A stretch of 64,000 nucleotides of DNA, from assembly GCA_964475135.1 (NCBI GenBank), contig CAYYWL010000002.1, positions 1 to 64,000 of the forward strand, in the 5' to 3' direction. A program made the position numbers and the translations under genes. This document shows, one piece after another, positions 53,580 through 62,561 of the stretch; the stretch's first letter is position 1; the number at the start of each line of letters is the position of its first letter. The notes beneath the pieces are model-generated. The model saw only the letters and a list, made by a program, of their open reading frames with translations. It had not been told where the DNA came from and ran no database searches. The DNA comes from TMED14 sp964475135 (GTDB lineage: Bacteria; Bacteroidota; Bacteroidia; Flavobacteriales; Schleiferiaceae).

Positions 53580-55868
53580 ATGGCTAAACAATCTGAACCG
53601 GATTTTCGTCCCTTGGTACGTTGGTTCTGGTACGCCGTCGTGGGCGGGCCGACCGCTCTTGTCCTCTTACTCCTTCTCACGTGGGCGGGACTATTCGGCA
53701 GCCTCCCTTCAACCGAAGAAATCGCCAACCCCAAGAGCTACCTCGCCACTGAAATTATCACTTCAGACAACCGCCAGCTCGGGACCTTTTTTACCGAAAA
53801 CCGCGTCCATGCGGACTTCAACGAGTTGCCTCCGCACTTGGTGCAGGCGCTCATTGCTACCGAGGATGAGCGCTTTTACAACCACGGCGGAATCGACTTT
53901 CGCTCACTCGCTCGGGCAGTGGTCAAACTGGGAAGCGACGGCGGCGGATCCACCATCACCCAGCAGCTCGCCAAACAAATGTTCCACGAGCCCGCCGGAG
54001 GCTTGGGCCGCATCTTTCAAAAGCTCAAAGAATGGATCATCGCCATGCAGCTCGAGTCGCGCTACTCCAAGGACGAGCTCATTGCGATGTACTTCAACCA
54101 GTTTGACTTTCTCTACCAAGGCGTCGGAATCCACAACGCCGCCAACGTTTACTTTGGTAAAACCCCCGACGAGTTGACCATCGAAGAATCCGCTATGCTC
54201 GTGGGAATGTGCAAAAACCCTTGGGTGTACAATCCTGCTCGTGAGGGACGTGAAGAATCCGCGCTCAATCGACGCAATACCGTCCTCAGCCAAATGGAAC
54301 GAAGCGGATACCTAACTGAAGAGGCCGCAGACTCCCTTAAGGCGATTCCCATTACCCTTGATTTTACCCCGGGTGGCCACGACAAGGGCCTTGCTCCGTA
54401 CCTGCGCGAACACATCCGCCAGTTTATGAAAGAGTGGGTACAAACCCACCGCAAGCCAGACGGATCTGAGTACAACCTCTACACCGACGGCCTCAAAATC
54501 TACACAACAATTGACAGCCGTATGCAGCGGGCCGCCGAAGAGGCCATGGAACAGCACCTTACGCAGCTTCAAAAAGCGTTTTTCAAGCAAATTAAGGGGC
54601 GCGCCGCTGGGCCCTTCTACTTTCAAGGTGTGAGTTCGGTGGCTGGCGCGAACCAAATTCTCACTAAGGCCATGAAGCAGACCCGTCGCTGGGAAAACCT
54701 TCGCGCCGAAGGCCTCAGCGAGTCCGAAGCCACCGCAGCCTTCAAAAAGCCCGTCGAAATGAAAATCTTCGCCTGGGGCGGAGACCGCGATACCGTGCTC
54801 AGTCCCTGGGACTCCATCAAGTACATGAAGTCCATCTACCAGGCGGGCCTTCTGAGCGTCGAGCCTCAAACTGGCTTCATCAAGGCATGGGTTGGCGGGG
54901 TCGACTTCCGTCACTTCAAGTACGACGCGGTCCGTCAGGGCCGTCGCCAAGTGGGTTCGACGTTTAAACCGTTTGTGTACGCCGCGGCAATTGCCGACAA
55001 AAAGTACTCGCCGTGCATGCAGGTCCCCAACATCCAAACCTGTATCGAGGCGGGCCAGTACGGACTCGCCGAGACCTGGTGCCCGAGCAATTCCGACGAC
55101 AAGTACGGCGGCGTGCTCACCCTCAAGCAGGCGCTCGCGGGCTCGGTCAACACCGTCACCACCTACCTGATGAAGCAGATCGGCCCAGCTCCGGTGGTGC
55201 AGCTCGCGAAGAACCTCGGCGTGACCTCTGACATCCCCGTCGTTCCGTCGATTGCCCTCGGAACCGTCGACATGAGCATTTATGAGCTCGTCGGAGCCTA
55301 CACCGCCTTCGGCAACCAAGGCCTCTACACCGAGCCCATCGTCATCTTGCGCATCGAGGACGCCAACGGCGTCGTGCTTGACGAGTTCAGCCCCGCTTCG
55401 CGCGAGGTCTTCAGCCCCGAGGTTGCCTACACCATGGTCAACCTTCTTCAGGGCGTTACCCAGGGCGGAACCGGCGCACGCCTTCGCTACGCCGGTGGCG
55501 GCTATCCCGACGGCGTGGCCACGGGCTTCCCGTACTCGTTTGACATGCCGATCGCAGGTAAAACGGGAACCACGCAAAACAACTCCGACGGCTGGTTTGT
55601 CGGAATGGTTCCGAACCTCGTCACCGGTGTGTGGGCCGGCTGCCAAGATCGATCTGCCCACTTTGGGTCCACCGCATACGGCCAAGGTGCAAGCACCTCA
55701 CTTCCGATTTGGGCCCTTTACATGCGCCGTCTGTACGCCGACCCAAAAATCGGTGTTCGCCGCGACGGATTCGATGCCCCATCCACCCCGATGACCATCC
55801 CCCTCAACTGCGGCGACTTCTTCAGTGACCAGGCTGAGGCGCGCGAGGAGGGGTCGGAATTCAATTAG
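53580..55868 (+). CDS. Bifunctional penicillin-binding protein 1A
   Basis: 762 residues. One N-terminal membrane helix (about residues 17-40). The GT51 glycosyltransferase domain has EDERFYNHGGIDFRSLARAV with the catalytic Glu and GGSTITQQLAKQ. The transpeptidase domain has GSTFKPFVYAAA (SxxK), AGSVNTVTT (SxN) and KTGTTQNNSDGW (KTG). All catalytic motifs are intact. Polymerises and cross-links peptidoglycan. The stop TAG begins repeat R9. Confidence 0.95.
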   Translation: MAKQSEPDFRPLVRWFWYAVVGGPTALVLLLLLTWAGLFGSLPSTEEIANPKSYLATEIITSDNRQLGTFFTENRVHADFNELPPHLVQALIATEDERFYNHGGIDFRSLARAVVKLGSDGGGSTITQQLAKQMFHEPAGGLGRIFQKLKEWIIAMQLESRYSKDELIAMYFNQFDFLYQGVGIHNAANVYFGKTPDELTIEESAMLVGMCKNPWVYNPAREGREESALNRRNTVLSQMERSGYLTEEAADSLKAIPITLDFTPGGHDKGLAPYLREHIRQFMKEWVQTHRKPDGSEYNLYTDGLKIYTTIDSRMQRAAEEAMEQHLTQLQKAFFKQIKGRAAGPFYFQGVSSVAGANQILTKAMKQTRRWENLRAEGLSESEATAAFKKPVEMKIFAWGGDRDTVLSPWDSIKYMKSIYQAGLLSVEPQTGFIKAWVGGVDFRHFKYDAVRQGRRQVGSTFKPFVYAAAIADKKYSPCMQVPNIQTCIEAGQYGLAETWCPSNSDDKYGGVLTLKQALAGSVNTVTTYLMKQIGPAPVVQLAKNLGVTSDIPVVPSIALGTVDMSIYELVGAYTAFGNQGLYTEPIVILRIEDANGVVLDEFSPASREVFSPEVAYTMVNLLQGVTQGGTGARLRYAGGGYPDGVATGFPYSFDMPIAGKTGTTQNNSDGWFVGMVPNLVTGVWAGCQDRSAHFGSTAYGQGASTSLPIWALYMRRLYADPKIGVRRDGFDAPSTPMTIPLNCGDFFSDQAEAREEGSEFN

Positions 55869-56045
55869 CGTACTTAGCAAGGCTGGCTGAGATTGGCTCG
55901 TTGGCTTTTGCCCTTCGGGCCGTTTCTTGTTCCTTGCTTCTAGCGCACGAGCGAAAAAGTAAAATCCGGTTAATTCCGAATGCTTCGCGGCTTCGCCGCA
56001 GCAAGCAACCAGTTACTAATTACCAGTTACTAGTGCGAAGCGCCC
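55866..56045. repeat. Intergenic composite repeat R9
   Basis: Begins at the PBP1A TAG. Order: TTAGCGTACTTAGCAAGGC and GGCTGAGATTGGCTCGTTGGC; GCCC-TTC-GGGC (55910-55920); the reversed core AAAAAGTAAAATCCGG; GCGGC-TTC-GCCGC (55987-55999); CCAGTTACTAATTACCAG; GCGAAGC (56035-56041). Shares its order with R6 read leftward. Confidence 0.75.
55954..55983 (-). repeat. 30-bp inverted repeat, left copy
   Basis: Exact reverse complement of 57516-57545. Contains the CCGGATTTTAC core of the repeat family. The pair encloses the CoA-transferase operon. Confidence 0.93.
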
Positions 56046-56046
56046 T

Positions 56047-56054
56047 TAACTTTA
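56047..56054 (+). promoter_or_regulatory. -7 box for the CoA-transferase operon
   Basis: TAACTTTA, one change from TAnnTTTG, four bases before the ATG at 56059 and immediately after repeat R9. Confidence 0.4.
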
Positions 56055-56058
56055 AGGC

Positions 56059-56769
56059 ATGATTCGCAAAGTTGTCGCCAACACCGACGTGGCCCTTCAC
56101 GGGATCGCAGACGGCATGACCCTCATGGTGGGCGGGTTTGGCCTCTGTGGCATTCCCGAAAACCTCATCGCGGCCCTTCGCCAGCGCGGAACCCGCAACC
56201 TCACCTGCATCTCTAACAACGCGGGGGTCGATGGGTTTGGGTTGGGCTTGCTGCTTGAAACGCGTCAAATCCGCAAAATGATTAGCTCCTACGTGGGCGA
56301 AAACGATGAGTTTGAGCGCCAAATGCTGTCGGGTGAACTTGAGGTGGAACTGATTCCGCAGGGAACCCTCGCCGAGCGCTGCCGGGCGGCGGGCGCTGGA
56401 ATTCCGGCATTCTACACACCCGCGGGCTTCGGAACCGAAGTCGCCGAAGGCAAAGAAATCCGCATGTTTGGCGGTAAACCCCACCTGCTGGAGCACGCGT
56501 TTGACGCCGACTTCGCACTGGTTAAGGCCTGGAAGGGCGACGAGGCCGGCAACCTCATTTTTAAGGGGACCGCGCGCAACTTCAACCCCATGATGGCCAT
56601 GGCCGGACGCATCACGGTGGCCGAGGTCGAAGAGCTCGTGCCTGCGGGGACACTCGACCCCAATGCCATCCACGTTCCGGGCATTTTTGTGCACCGCATC
56701 GTGCAAGGCACCCACTACGAGAAGCGCATTGAGCAGCGCACCGTCCGTCCCAAAACCCCCACGACCTAA
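56059..56769 (+). CDS. scoA: 3-Oxoacid CoA-transferase subunit A
   Basis: 236 residues. The family start and motif DGMTLMVGGFGLCGIPENLI is clear, followed by CISNNAGVDGFGLG and PAFYTPAGFGTEVAEGKE. With subunit B it moves CoA from succinyl-CoA to acetoacetate or similar oxoacids. Succinyl-CoA:3-ketoacid rather than AtoDA specificity is suggested by length and close similarity to ScoA, but not proved. Subunit B begins three bases after the stop. Confidence 0.92.
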   Translation: MIRKVVANTDVALHGIADGMTLMVGGFGLCGIPENLIAALRQRGTRNLTCISNNAGVDGFGLGLLLETRQIRKMISSYVGENDEFERQMLSGELEVELIPQGTLAERCRAAGAGIPAFYTPAGFGTEVAEGKEIRMFGGKPHLLEHAFDADFALVKAWKGDEAGNLIFKGTARNFNPMMAMAGRITVAEVEELVPAGTLDPNAIHVPGIFVHRIVQGTHYEKRIEQRTVRPKTPTT

Positions 56770-56772
56770 GCC

Positions 56773-57432
56773 ATGGCACTTGACAAAAACGGAATCGCAC
56801 GCCGCATCGCCCAAGAGCTGCGCAACGGCTGGTACGTGAATTTGGGCATCGGAATCCCGACCCTGGTCGCCAACTACATTCCCGACGGAATCGACGTCGA
56901 GTTCCAGTCCGAAAACGGCATCCTCGGCATGGGCCCCTTCCCTTTTGCGGGCGAAGAGGACGCCGACCTCATCAACGCCGGAAAGCAAACCATCACCGCG
57001 CTTCCCGGGGCCTCCCTGTTTGACAGCGCCACCTCCTTTGGCATGATCCGCGCCCGCAAGGTGCAGCTCACGGTCCTCGGAGCCATGGAAGTATCCGACC
57101 GCGGCGACATCGCCAACTGGAAAATTCCGGGCCGAATGGTCAAAGGCATGGGCGGAGCCATGGACCTCGTCGCCAGCGCCGAACGCATCATCGTCGCAAT
57201 GCAGCACAGCAACCGCGAGGGCGAATCCAAGCTCTTAAGCGCGTGCACCCTTCCCCTCACCGGAGTCGGATGCGTCAAAAAAGTCGTCACCGACCTCGCC
57301 GTCCTCGACATTGATCCTGAACGCGGATTCATCCTCCGCGAGCGCGCCCCCGGCGTCAGCGTCGACGAAATCATCGCCAAAACCGCCGGCCGCCTGGTCG
57401 TCGAGGGCGAAATTCCTGAAATGCTCCTTTAG
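56773..57432 (+). CDS. scoB: 3-Oxoacid CoA-transferase subunit B
   Basis: 219 residues. The catalytic Glu lies in the signature SENGILGMGP; the glycine-rich VNLGIGIPTLVANY and GGAMDLV follow family pattern. Pairs with the preceding subunit. The stop TAG is the first codon of the GCGAGGTTGGC repeat module, at 57430. Confidence 0.93.
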   Translation: MALDKNGIARRIAQELRNGWYVNLGIGIPTLVANYIPDGIDVEFQSENGILGMGPFPFAGEEDADLINAGKQTITALPGASLFDSATSFGMIRARKVQLTVLGAMEVSDRGDIANWKIPGRMVKGMGGAMDLVASAERIIVAMQHSNREGESKLLSACTLPLTGVGCVKKVVTDLAVLDIDPERGFILRERAPGVSVDEIIAKTAGRLVVEGEIPEMLL

Positions 57433-57691
57433 CGAGGTTGGCGAGGTTAGCTCGTTGGCTCGCACGTAACTGGTAACTAGTTGCTAGTGATCCCGAAACC
57501 GCGAAGCGTCTCTAGGCATTCGGAATTAACCGGATTTTACTTTTTTTGTAGTGCGCTCAACTCATAAAGCGCTCGAATTCAACGTATTGCCATTTTCTGC
57601 CGCGCAGCAGCTTTAGCTGCGAAGCAGCCCTAGCACCGAAGGTGTCCTAGCGCTGAGGGCCAAAGGACCGAAGCGCCAAAAACCAACAGGA
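57430..57691. repeat. Intergenic composite repeat R10, about 260 bp
   Basis: Starts at the scoB TAG: GCGAGGTTGGCGAGGTTAGC module; CACGTAACTGGTAACTAG; GCGAAGC; the CCGGATTTTACTTTTTTT core; an unassigned 50 bases (57549-57600); mini-hairpins GCTGC-GAA-GCAGC (57616-57628) and CACC-GAA-GGTG (57634-57644) with CCTAG between; ends at the last codon of the ABC gene. Confidence 0.75.
57516..57545 (+). repeat. 30-bp inverted repeat, right copy
   Basis: Exact reverse complement of 55954-55983; see that entry. Confidence 0.93.
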
Positions 57692-59155
57692 CTAAAGAAC
57701 CATCGTCCGATCACTCATGTAGCGCACCACTCGTGCGTCATGGCTGATGAACAGGTAGCTAAAGCGAAAGCGATCCTTGAGGTCGTTCAATAGGTTCAGG
57801 ACTTGAGCTTGGACGCTTACGTCAAGGGCAGCGACGGACTCGTCGCAGATCAGAAACTTGGGTTCGAGGGCAAGGGCGCGGGCGATTCCGATTCGCTGGC
57901 GCTGGCCACCCGAAAATTCGTGGGGGTACTTGAGCGCTGACTCTGGCGAGAGGCCCACGGCCGCGAGCAGTTCAGACACCCGGGCTTGGCGGCCCGCGGA
58001 GTCCCCCGCAAGGCCGTGCACGCGCAAGGGCTCTTCGAGCAGGTCGCCCACGCGCATCCGGGGCGGAAGGCTCGAGAAAGGATCTTGAAAAATGTACTGG
58101 ATCTCACGGGCGTAGGCTCGGCGCTGCCCGCGTGAAAGCTGGTCGATGCGCGTCCCGCGGTAGGTGATTTCGCCTCCGTCGGGCTGCTCGAGGCCCACAA
58201 GGCAGCGTGCGATTGTTGACTTTCCAGAGCCGGAGGCTCCGACCAACCCCAAGGTTTCACCCTCGTGAACCACAAAATCGACACCGTGCAGAATGGGCGT
58301 GCCTTTAAACGACTTGCGCAGACCGCGCACAGACAAGATCTCGGTTCCGGCCTCAAAAACCGGACGCTCGGCCGTCTCGGGCGCAATTCCGTCCAAAAAA
58401 TCCTGAACGGTCGGCAAGCGCATCGGCTTGCCCTGCTCGGGCGGACGCGACGCCAGCAACCCCTGAGTGTAGGGCTGCTTCGGGTGGCTCATGACCTCGT
58501 CGAGCGAACCCGACTCCACCACCTTGCCCTGCCTCAGCACAATCACGTGGTCGGCGACGTGCGCGACCGCTTCCCAGTCGTGGCTGATGAAGAGCATCGC
58601 CATTCCACGCTCACGCTGCAAATCGCGCAGCAAATCGAGGATTTCGAAGGCCACCGAATGGTCAAGGGCGGTCGTGGGCTCGTCGCAAATCAACAGCTCG
58701 GGATCCATGGCCATCGCCATGGCGATCATCACGCGCTGGCGCTGGCCCCCCGACAGCTGGTGGGGGTACTTCCTCATTGCGGATTCGGGCTCCGGAACCT
58801 GCACCCGACGCAGCTCCTCGAGTGCGCGTTCACGTGCCTCCTCAGGCTTGAGACCCAATGCGGATTCGGCGGCCTCCGCGACCTGGCGCCCGATGCGCAT
58901 CGTCGGATTGAGAGCCGACATGGGCTCTTGAAAAACCATGGCCTTGCGGGGCATTCCGTCTGATAGCGTCGTCCAAGACGCCGTTAACCCCTTGGGCAGC
59001 AAGCCCATCAAGGTCAGTGCCGTCAGCGACTTACCCGAACCGGACTCTCCCACGAGGGCCACACACTGGCCGGGGTAGAGGTCGAGACTGAGGCCGCAAA
59101 GCAGGTCCCGGTCCGCGGTCGCTACACTGAGGCCCGACCCGTGCAATTCGATCAT
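57692..59155 (-). CDS. Double ABC ATPase (peptide/YejF-like), C-terminus apparently cut short
   Basis: 487 residues with two fused ATPase domains. First: VGESGSGKS, LSGGQRQR, LLICDEPTTALD. Second: VGASGSGKS, FSGGQRQR, FLICDESVAALD, then FISHDARVVRYMSDRTMVL and stop. Homologues usually continue some 40-60 residues past this point with a GKIVE..-type strand and the oligopeptide-family C-terminus. Here the frame ends exactly where repeat R10 starts. No permease or binding protein genes are nearby. The ATPase core is complete, so it could still work. Confidence 0.87.
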   Translation of the reverse strand: MIELHGSGLSVATADRDLLCGLSLDLYPGQCVALVGESGSGKSLTALTLMGLLPKGLTASWTTLSDGMPRKAMVFQEPMSALNPTMRIGRQVAEAAESALGLKPEEARERALEELRRVQVPEPESAMRKYPHQLSGGQRQRVMIAMAMAMDPELLICDEPTTALDHSVAFEILDLLRDLQRERGMAMLFISHDWEAVAHVADHVIVLRQGKVVESGSLDEVMSHPKQPYTQGLLASRPPEQGKPMRLPTVQDFLDGIAPETAERPVFEAGTEILSVRGLRKSFKGTPILHGVDFVVHEGETLGLVGASGSGKSTIARCLVGLEQPDGGEITYRGTRIDQLSRGQRRAYAREIQYIFQDPFSSLPPRMRVGDLLEEPLRVHGLAGDSAGRQARVSELLAAVGLSPESALKYPHEFSGGQRQRIGIARALALEPKFLICDESVAALDVSVQAQVLNLLNDLKDRFRFSYLFISHDARVVRYMSDRTMVL

Positions 59156-60291
59156 TTCCAGGCGTATTCGTCCGCCAAGGCGCGAAAGGGAACCGGTTCC
59201 CAGGAGCCCTTAGGGCGTTCGCCTTCGGTGCGGCCGAGGCGCACCACGACGCGTCCGGTCTCAGGAAACGCAATGATCCACTGACCCAAGTGGCCGCGAA
59301 GCGCCACGTAGCGACGTGCAGGAGCCTTTCCGGCAGGGTCCGCAGACTCGCCGAGCCAAAAACTCTGGCCGTAAAAGCTAGCGGTCTTTGGGGCGGTTGC
59401 CACTGCAACCCATGCGCTGTCAAGCAGCGGCCGGTCGTTCCAGCGGCCGTTGTGCACCAGCAAATGTCCGAGTCGTGCGTAGTCGCGCGCTGTCGAGTTA
59501 AAGCAGCAAAATGCCAAGGCTTCGCCTTGGCCGTCGACGTGCCACGACGCATCCGATTCCGCACCCAACGGAACCCACAGTTTGCGCGACGCGTAGGCCG
59601 GGAGCGACTCGCCCACCGCCTTCTCGAGGCAAACGCTCAAGAGCGTCGTCGCCGCCGACTGGTATTCGTAGCGCAGGCCAACGGAATCGCCCACCTCAGA
59701 CTCGAGGATCAAGGCCATTTGGTCGTCGCCGTAGTACAGCTTCGCAGTTTGTCCGAACGGATCGTAGTAGTTCTCGGTCCAGTCCAGGTCCGCGTGCATC
59801 GCACTCAAGTCGCGTAGTGTAAGCCGCTCGGATCCAGGGCCGTGCAAGCCGGGGACGTAGGTCTTTGCCTTGGCTTCCCAGCTCGGAATCTTGCCCTCTT
59901 GAATGGCAAGCTGCACGAGCATCGTGACGATGGACTTGGACATCGAAAACGAATTCACCTTGGAATTCGACTCAAAATCACTGTAGTAGGCCTCGTAGCG
60001 CAACGTGTCGCGGTCAAACACGAGCAGTGCGCCCGTTTGGCTGGCGTCGAGCAGCAACTGGGTGTCGTCGCTCGGAAGCATCGCGCTGTCGATCGCCACC
60101 GGCCAGGCCAGGGGCTGCGGAGCGGCCGGAATCTTTTCGGTATCAAAGTAGGCGGCGTCAAAGGGATCCGACGTCGTCCGACCCTGCAAGTACGTGGCGT
60201 ATATCCCTTTAAAGAGGTATCCGTACCACGAAAAATAAACGAGTAGACTCAGGACCCCGAGGGCCACTGCCACAGACAGAATGCGTTTCAT
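59152..60291 (-). CDS. Serine hydrolase, class C beta-lactamase-like
   Basis: 379 residues from the ATG at 60291. One N-terminal membrane helix (about residues 5-22) without a clear cleavage site. SFSMSKSIV carries SxxK near residue 118; YEYQSAATTLL is in the YxN position but has Ser-like spacing (YxxS), and RGHLGQWI is in the third-motif position. Family members include esterases and D-aminopeptidases; no substrate can be assigned. Its TGA overlaps the ABC gene ATG. Confidence 0.83.
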   Translation of the reverse strand: MKRILSVAVALGVLSLLVYFSWYGYLFKGIYATYLQGRTTSDPFDAAYFDTEKIPAAPQPLAWPVAIDSAMLPSDDTQLLLDASQTGALLVFDRDTLRYEAYYSDFESNSKVNSFSMSKSIVTMLVQLAIQEGKIPSWEAKAKTYVPGLHGPGSERLTLRDLSAMHADLDWTENYYDPFGQTAKLYYGDDQMALILESEVGDSVGLRYEYQSAATTLLSVCLEKAVGESLPAYASRKLWVPLGAESDASWHVDGQGEALAFCCFNSTARDYARLGHLLVHNGRWNDRPLLDSAWVAVATAPKTASFYGQSFWLGESADPAGKAPARRYVALRGHLGQWIIAFPETGRVVVRLGRTEGERPKGSWEPVPFRALADEYAWK

Positions 60292-60311
60292 GCGGTGCAA
60301 GTTAGGAGAAT

Positions 60312-61046
60312 CTATGCCCCAAGCAAACGGTCGACAGGCGTCACCACCAAGTCCACCTCAAAAAGTCGGGCGAAGTGGCCGGCCACGCGAGCCTTGGCTT
60401 CGACCTCATCGATGGGGCGACCCAGCTCTCGCTGGAGCGAGGTGACGGCTTTGTCCTTGATTCCGCAGGGAATAATGTACTCGAAGTAGCGCAAGTCGGT
60501 GTTGAGGTTGAACGCCCAGCCGTGCATGGTCACCCAGCGCGAAGCGCGCACGCCCATTGCGCAGATTTTGCGGGCAAAGGGGGTTCCGACGTCGAGCCAC
60601 ACGCCCGTTTCGCCCGGACTGCGGTCGCCGCTCAAGCCGTAGTCGGCGAGGGTGGCAATAATGACCTCTTCGAGGGTGCGCAGGTAGCGGTGAATGTCGG
60701 TGAAGTGCTCGTCCAGGTCGAGAATGGGGTAGCCCACGAGTTGGCCGGGGCCGTGGTACGTGATGTCGCCGCCGCGGTTGGTGCGGTAGAACTCCGCTCC
60801 GATTGCCTTGAGGCGCTCGTCGTCGGCCAGCAAGTTGCCGAAGTCGCCACTTTTGCCCAACGTGTAGACGTGCGGGTGCTCGACAAACAGCAGGGTGTCG
60901 GGAGTGGCAATGCGCTCTTCTTCAGGAAGTTTGCGGTTGGATGACTTGCGCTCGACGACTTCGGTAAAAATGGACTCTTGGAAGTCCCAAGCGCGCTGGT
61001 AGCTCCAGCTTCCAAGGTCGGCGAATCGAACAGGGCGACGGCTCAT
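60312..61046 (-). CDS. lipB: Lipoyl(octanoyl) transferase
   Basis: 244 residues. Moves octanoyl from ACP to lipoyl domains. RGGDITYHGPGQLVGYP is the family signature, RKICAMGVR holds the active-site Lys, and IIPCGIKDK the catalytic Cys. Complete. Its ATG overlaps the stop of the PGI/PMI gene. Confidence 0.95.
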   Translation of the reverse strand: MSRRPVRFADLGSWSYQRAWDFQESIFTEVVERKSSNRKLPEEERIATPDTLLFVEHPHVYTLGKSGDFGNLLADDERLKAIGAEFYRTNRGGDITYHGPGQLVGYPILDLDEHFTDIHRYLRTLEEVIIATLADYGLSGDRSPGETGVWLDVGTPFARKICAMGVRASRWVTMHGWAFNLNTDLRYFEYIIPCGIKDKAVTSLQRELGRPIDEVEAKARVAGHFARLFEVDLVVTPVDRLLGA

Positions 61047-62038
61047 GCCTTGCCCAGGGCGTCTTTGAGGTCGTCAATGACCTTGATGTCCATGATGTCC
61101 ACCGCGTTCCGAACACTGAGCACGTAGCTGACCCAGTCACCGAGGGCTACGAGGTCGAGTGCCTGCTCCAGCGGAGAGGCTCCGTAGGCGTGAAGTTCGG
61201 CCACATGGGTTCCGTGGGCGCGAATGGCGGGGGCGTTGAGCTCCATGCGCATGCGGTTGCGGGGGGCGTCAAAGGCGGAATGCAAGAAAACCGCACTGTA
61301 GCGCGACCCTCCTCCGGCCCAGCCGACCATTTCGTTGTGGTTCATCTCGGGAACCTCGGCGTCCCACCCCGGCATTTTGCTGTTTTCATTGAGCTGCTGG
61401 CGCCAGCGCGTGGCAACCCCGGCCATTCCGCTCGCCGCGTAGACCGCGAATGCCGTTCCTTCAAGGGTGTCGGCGATGGCCTCGGCTTCGCTCAAATGCT
61501 CCTCGCGGCGAACAATCAAATCCGCGACCGCTTGGGCTGCCTGCTTCTGCCACTGGGCCGGAGCACCGGCTCCCGCCAAATCCAAGTGGGCCAAAATCTG
61601 AATCAGCGCATAGCCGAACATCGAGCGCGGAGGGTTTCCGCCCGGAACCATGCTGGTATTCCACCCGTGCTGCTCGGCGCGGCGCTTGAGTTCGCCTCCG
61701 CTGGTAATCGCCGAAACCATGCATCCGGCCGCAACCGCTTGGTCAAGGGCCGTAAGCGTCTCTTCAGTATTGCCGCTGTAGCTGCAGGCCACCACGAGGG
61801 TGTTTGCGCCTACCCAATTCGGAAGAGCGTATCCCTTATTCACCACCACCGGAACCGTCGCCGTGCCCGCGCAGAGGTCTGCGGCGATAGTTCCGCCGAT
61901 GCCGCTCCCGCCAAGCCCCGTGATCACCACCTGCTGTACAGGGCGCGGCAAAGGCTGCCAAACCTTGGCAACACCTTCGGCAATATTCAGTGAATCAGCA
62001 ATATGCTGTGGAAAGTCTTGAATGAGCTTGAGCATCAT
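61043..62038 (-). CDS. Bifunctional phosphoglucose/phosphomannose isomerase
   Basis: 331 residues from the ATG at 62038 (a second ATG follows at once). SIS-domain protein: GLGGSGIGGTIAADL, CSYSGNTEETL, and NENSKMPGWDAEVPEMNHNEMVGW with catalytic Glu and His of the archaeal-type bifunctional enzyme. Interconverts glucose-6-phosphate and fructose-6-phosphate, the step missing from the maltose operon at 17.6-27 kb. A TACTTTTA box on the minus strand at 62058-62065 is a promoter candidate. Confidence 0.92.
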   Translation of the reverse strand: MMLKLIQDFPQHIADSLNIAEGVAKVWQPLPRPVQQVVITGLGGSGIGGTIAADLCAGTATVPVVVNKGYALPNWVGANTLVVACSYSGNTEETLTALDQAVAAGCMVSAITSGGELKRRAEQHGWNTSMVPGGNPPRSMFGYALIQILAHLDLAGAGAPAQWQKQAAQAVADLIVRREEHLSEAEAIADTLEGTAFAVYAASGMAGVATRWRQQLNENSKMPGWDAEVPEMNHNEMVGWAGGGSRYSAVFLHSAFDAPRNRMRMELNAPAIRAHGTHVAELHAYGASPLEQALDLVALGDWVSYVLSVRNAVDIMDIKVIDDLKDALGKA

Positions 62039-62081
62039 GGCGTAATAATTATTGAAGTAAAAGTACGAACTTGAACCCACC

Positions 62082-62543
62082 ATGTCCGCACGCTTTTCGT
62101 GGCAGTTTGCCCCCTTTTCAGAGCTCTCAGCAGACGCGCTGCACCGCATCCTCGCGCTGCGGGCCGACGTCTTTGTCGTCGAGCAGAACTGCGCATACGC
62201 TGACCCCGACACCAAGGACCGCGTGGCGCACCACCTCTGGGCCGAGGACGAGCAGGGTGAAGTGGTCGCGGTTGCCCGAGTGGTTCCGCCCGGAACCTCG
62301 TACGCCGAACCCAGCATCGGCCGGGTAGCCACCTCGTCGTCGGTGCGCGGAACCGGCCTCGGCCGCGAACTCATGCACCGCGCCATTCACCACGCCCAGC
62401 AGCTGTTCCCGGACGAAGACGTGGTCATCAGCGCCCAGCACTACCTACTTCGGTTTTACACTGAATTTGGGTTTCAGCCCGAGGGCGACGTCTACGACGA
62501 GGACGGAATTCCGCACATTCAAATGCGGAAGACCAGTAACTAG
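62082..62543 (+). CDS. elaA: ElaA-like GNAT acetyltransferase
   Basis: 153 residues. LRADVFVVEQNCAYADPDTKDRVAHHLW is the ElaA signature; acetyl-CoA loop RVATSSSVRGTGLGREL; FYTEFGFQPEGDVYDEDGIPH at the end. Acetyl acceptor unknown. The last codons and TAG are repeat-derived (ACCAGTAACTAG). Confidence 0.9.
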   Translation: MSARFSWQFAPFSELSADALHRILALRADVFVVEQNCAYADPDTKDRVAHHLWAEDEQGEVVAVARVVPPGTSYAEPSIGRVATSSSVRGTGLGRELMHRAIHHAQQLFPDEDVVISAQHYLLRFYTEFGFQPEGDVYDEDGIPHIQMRKTSN

Positions 62544-62561
62544 AAGCCAGAAACTCGTTTA
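62533..62561. repeat. Repeat fragment R11 overlapping the elaA stop
   Basis: ACCAGTAACTAGAAGCCAG is the CCAGTAACTAG module. It supplies the final residues and stop codon of elaA and most of the 15-bp spacer to convergent paaE. Confidence 0.5.
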
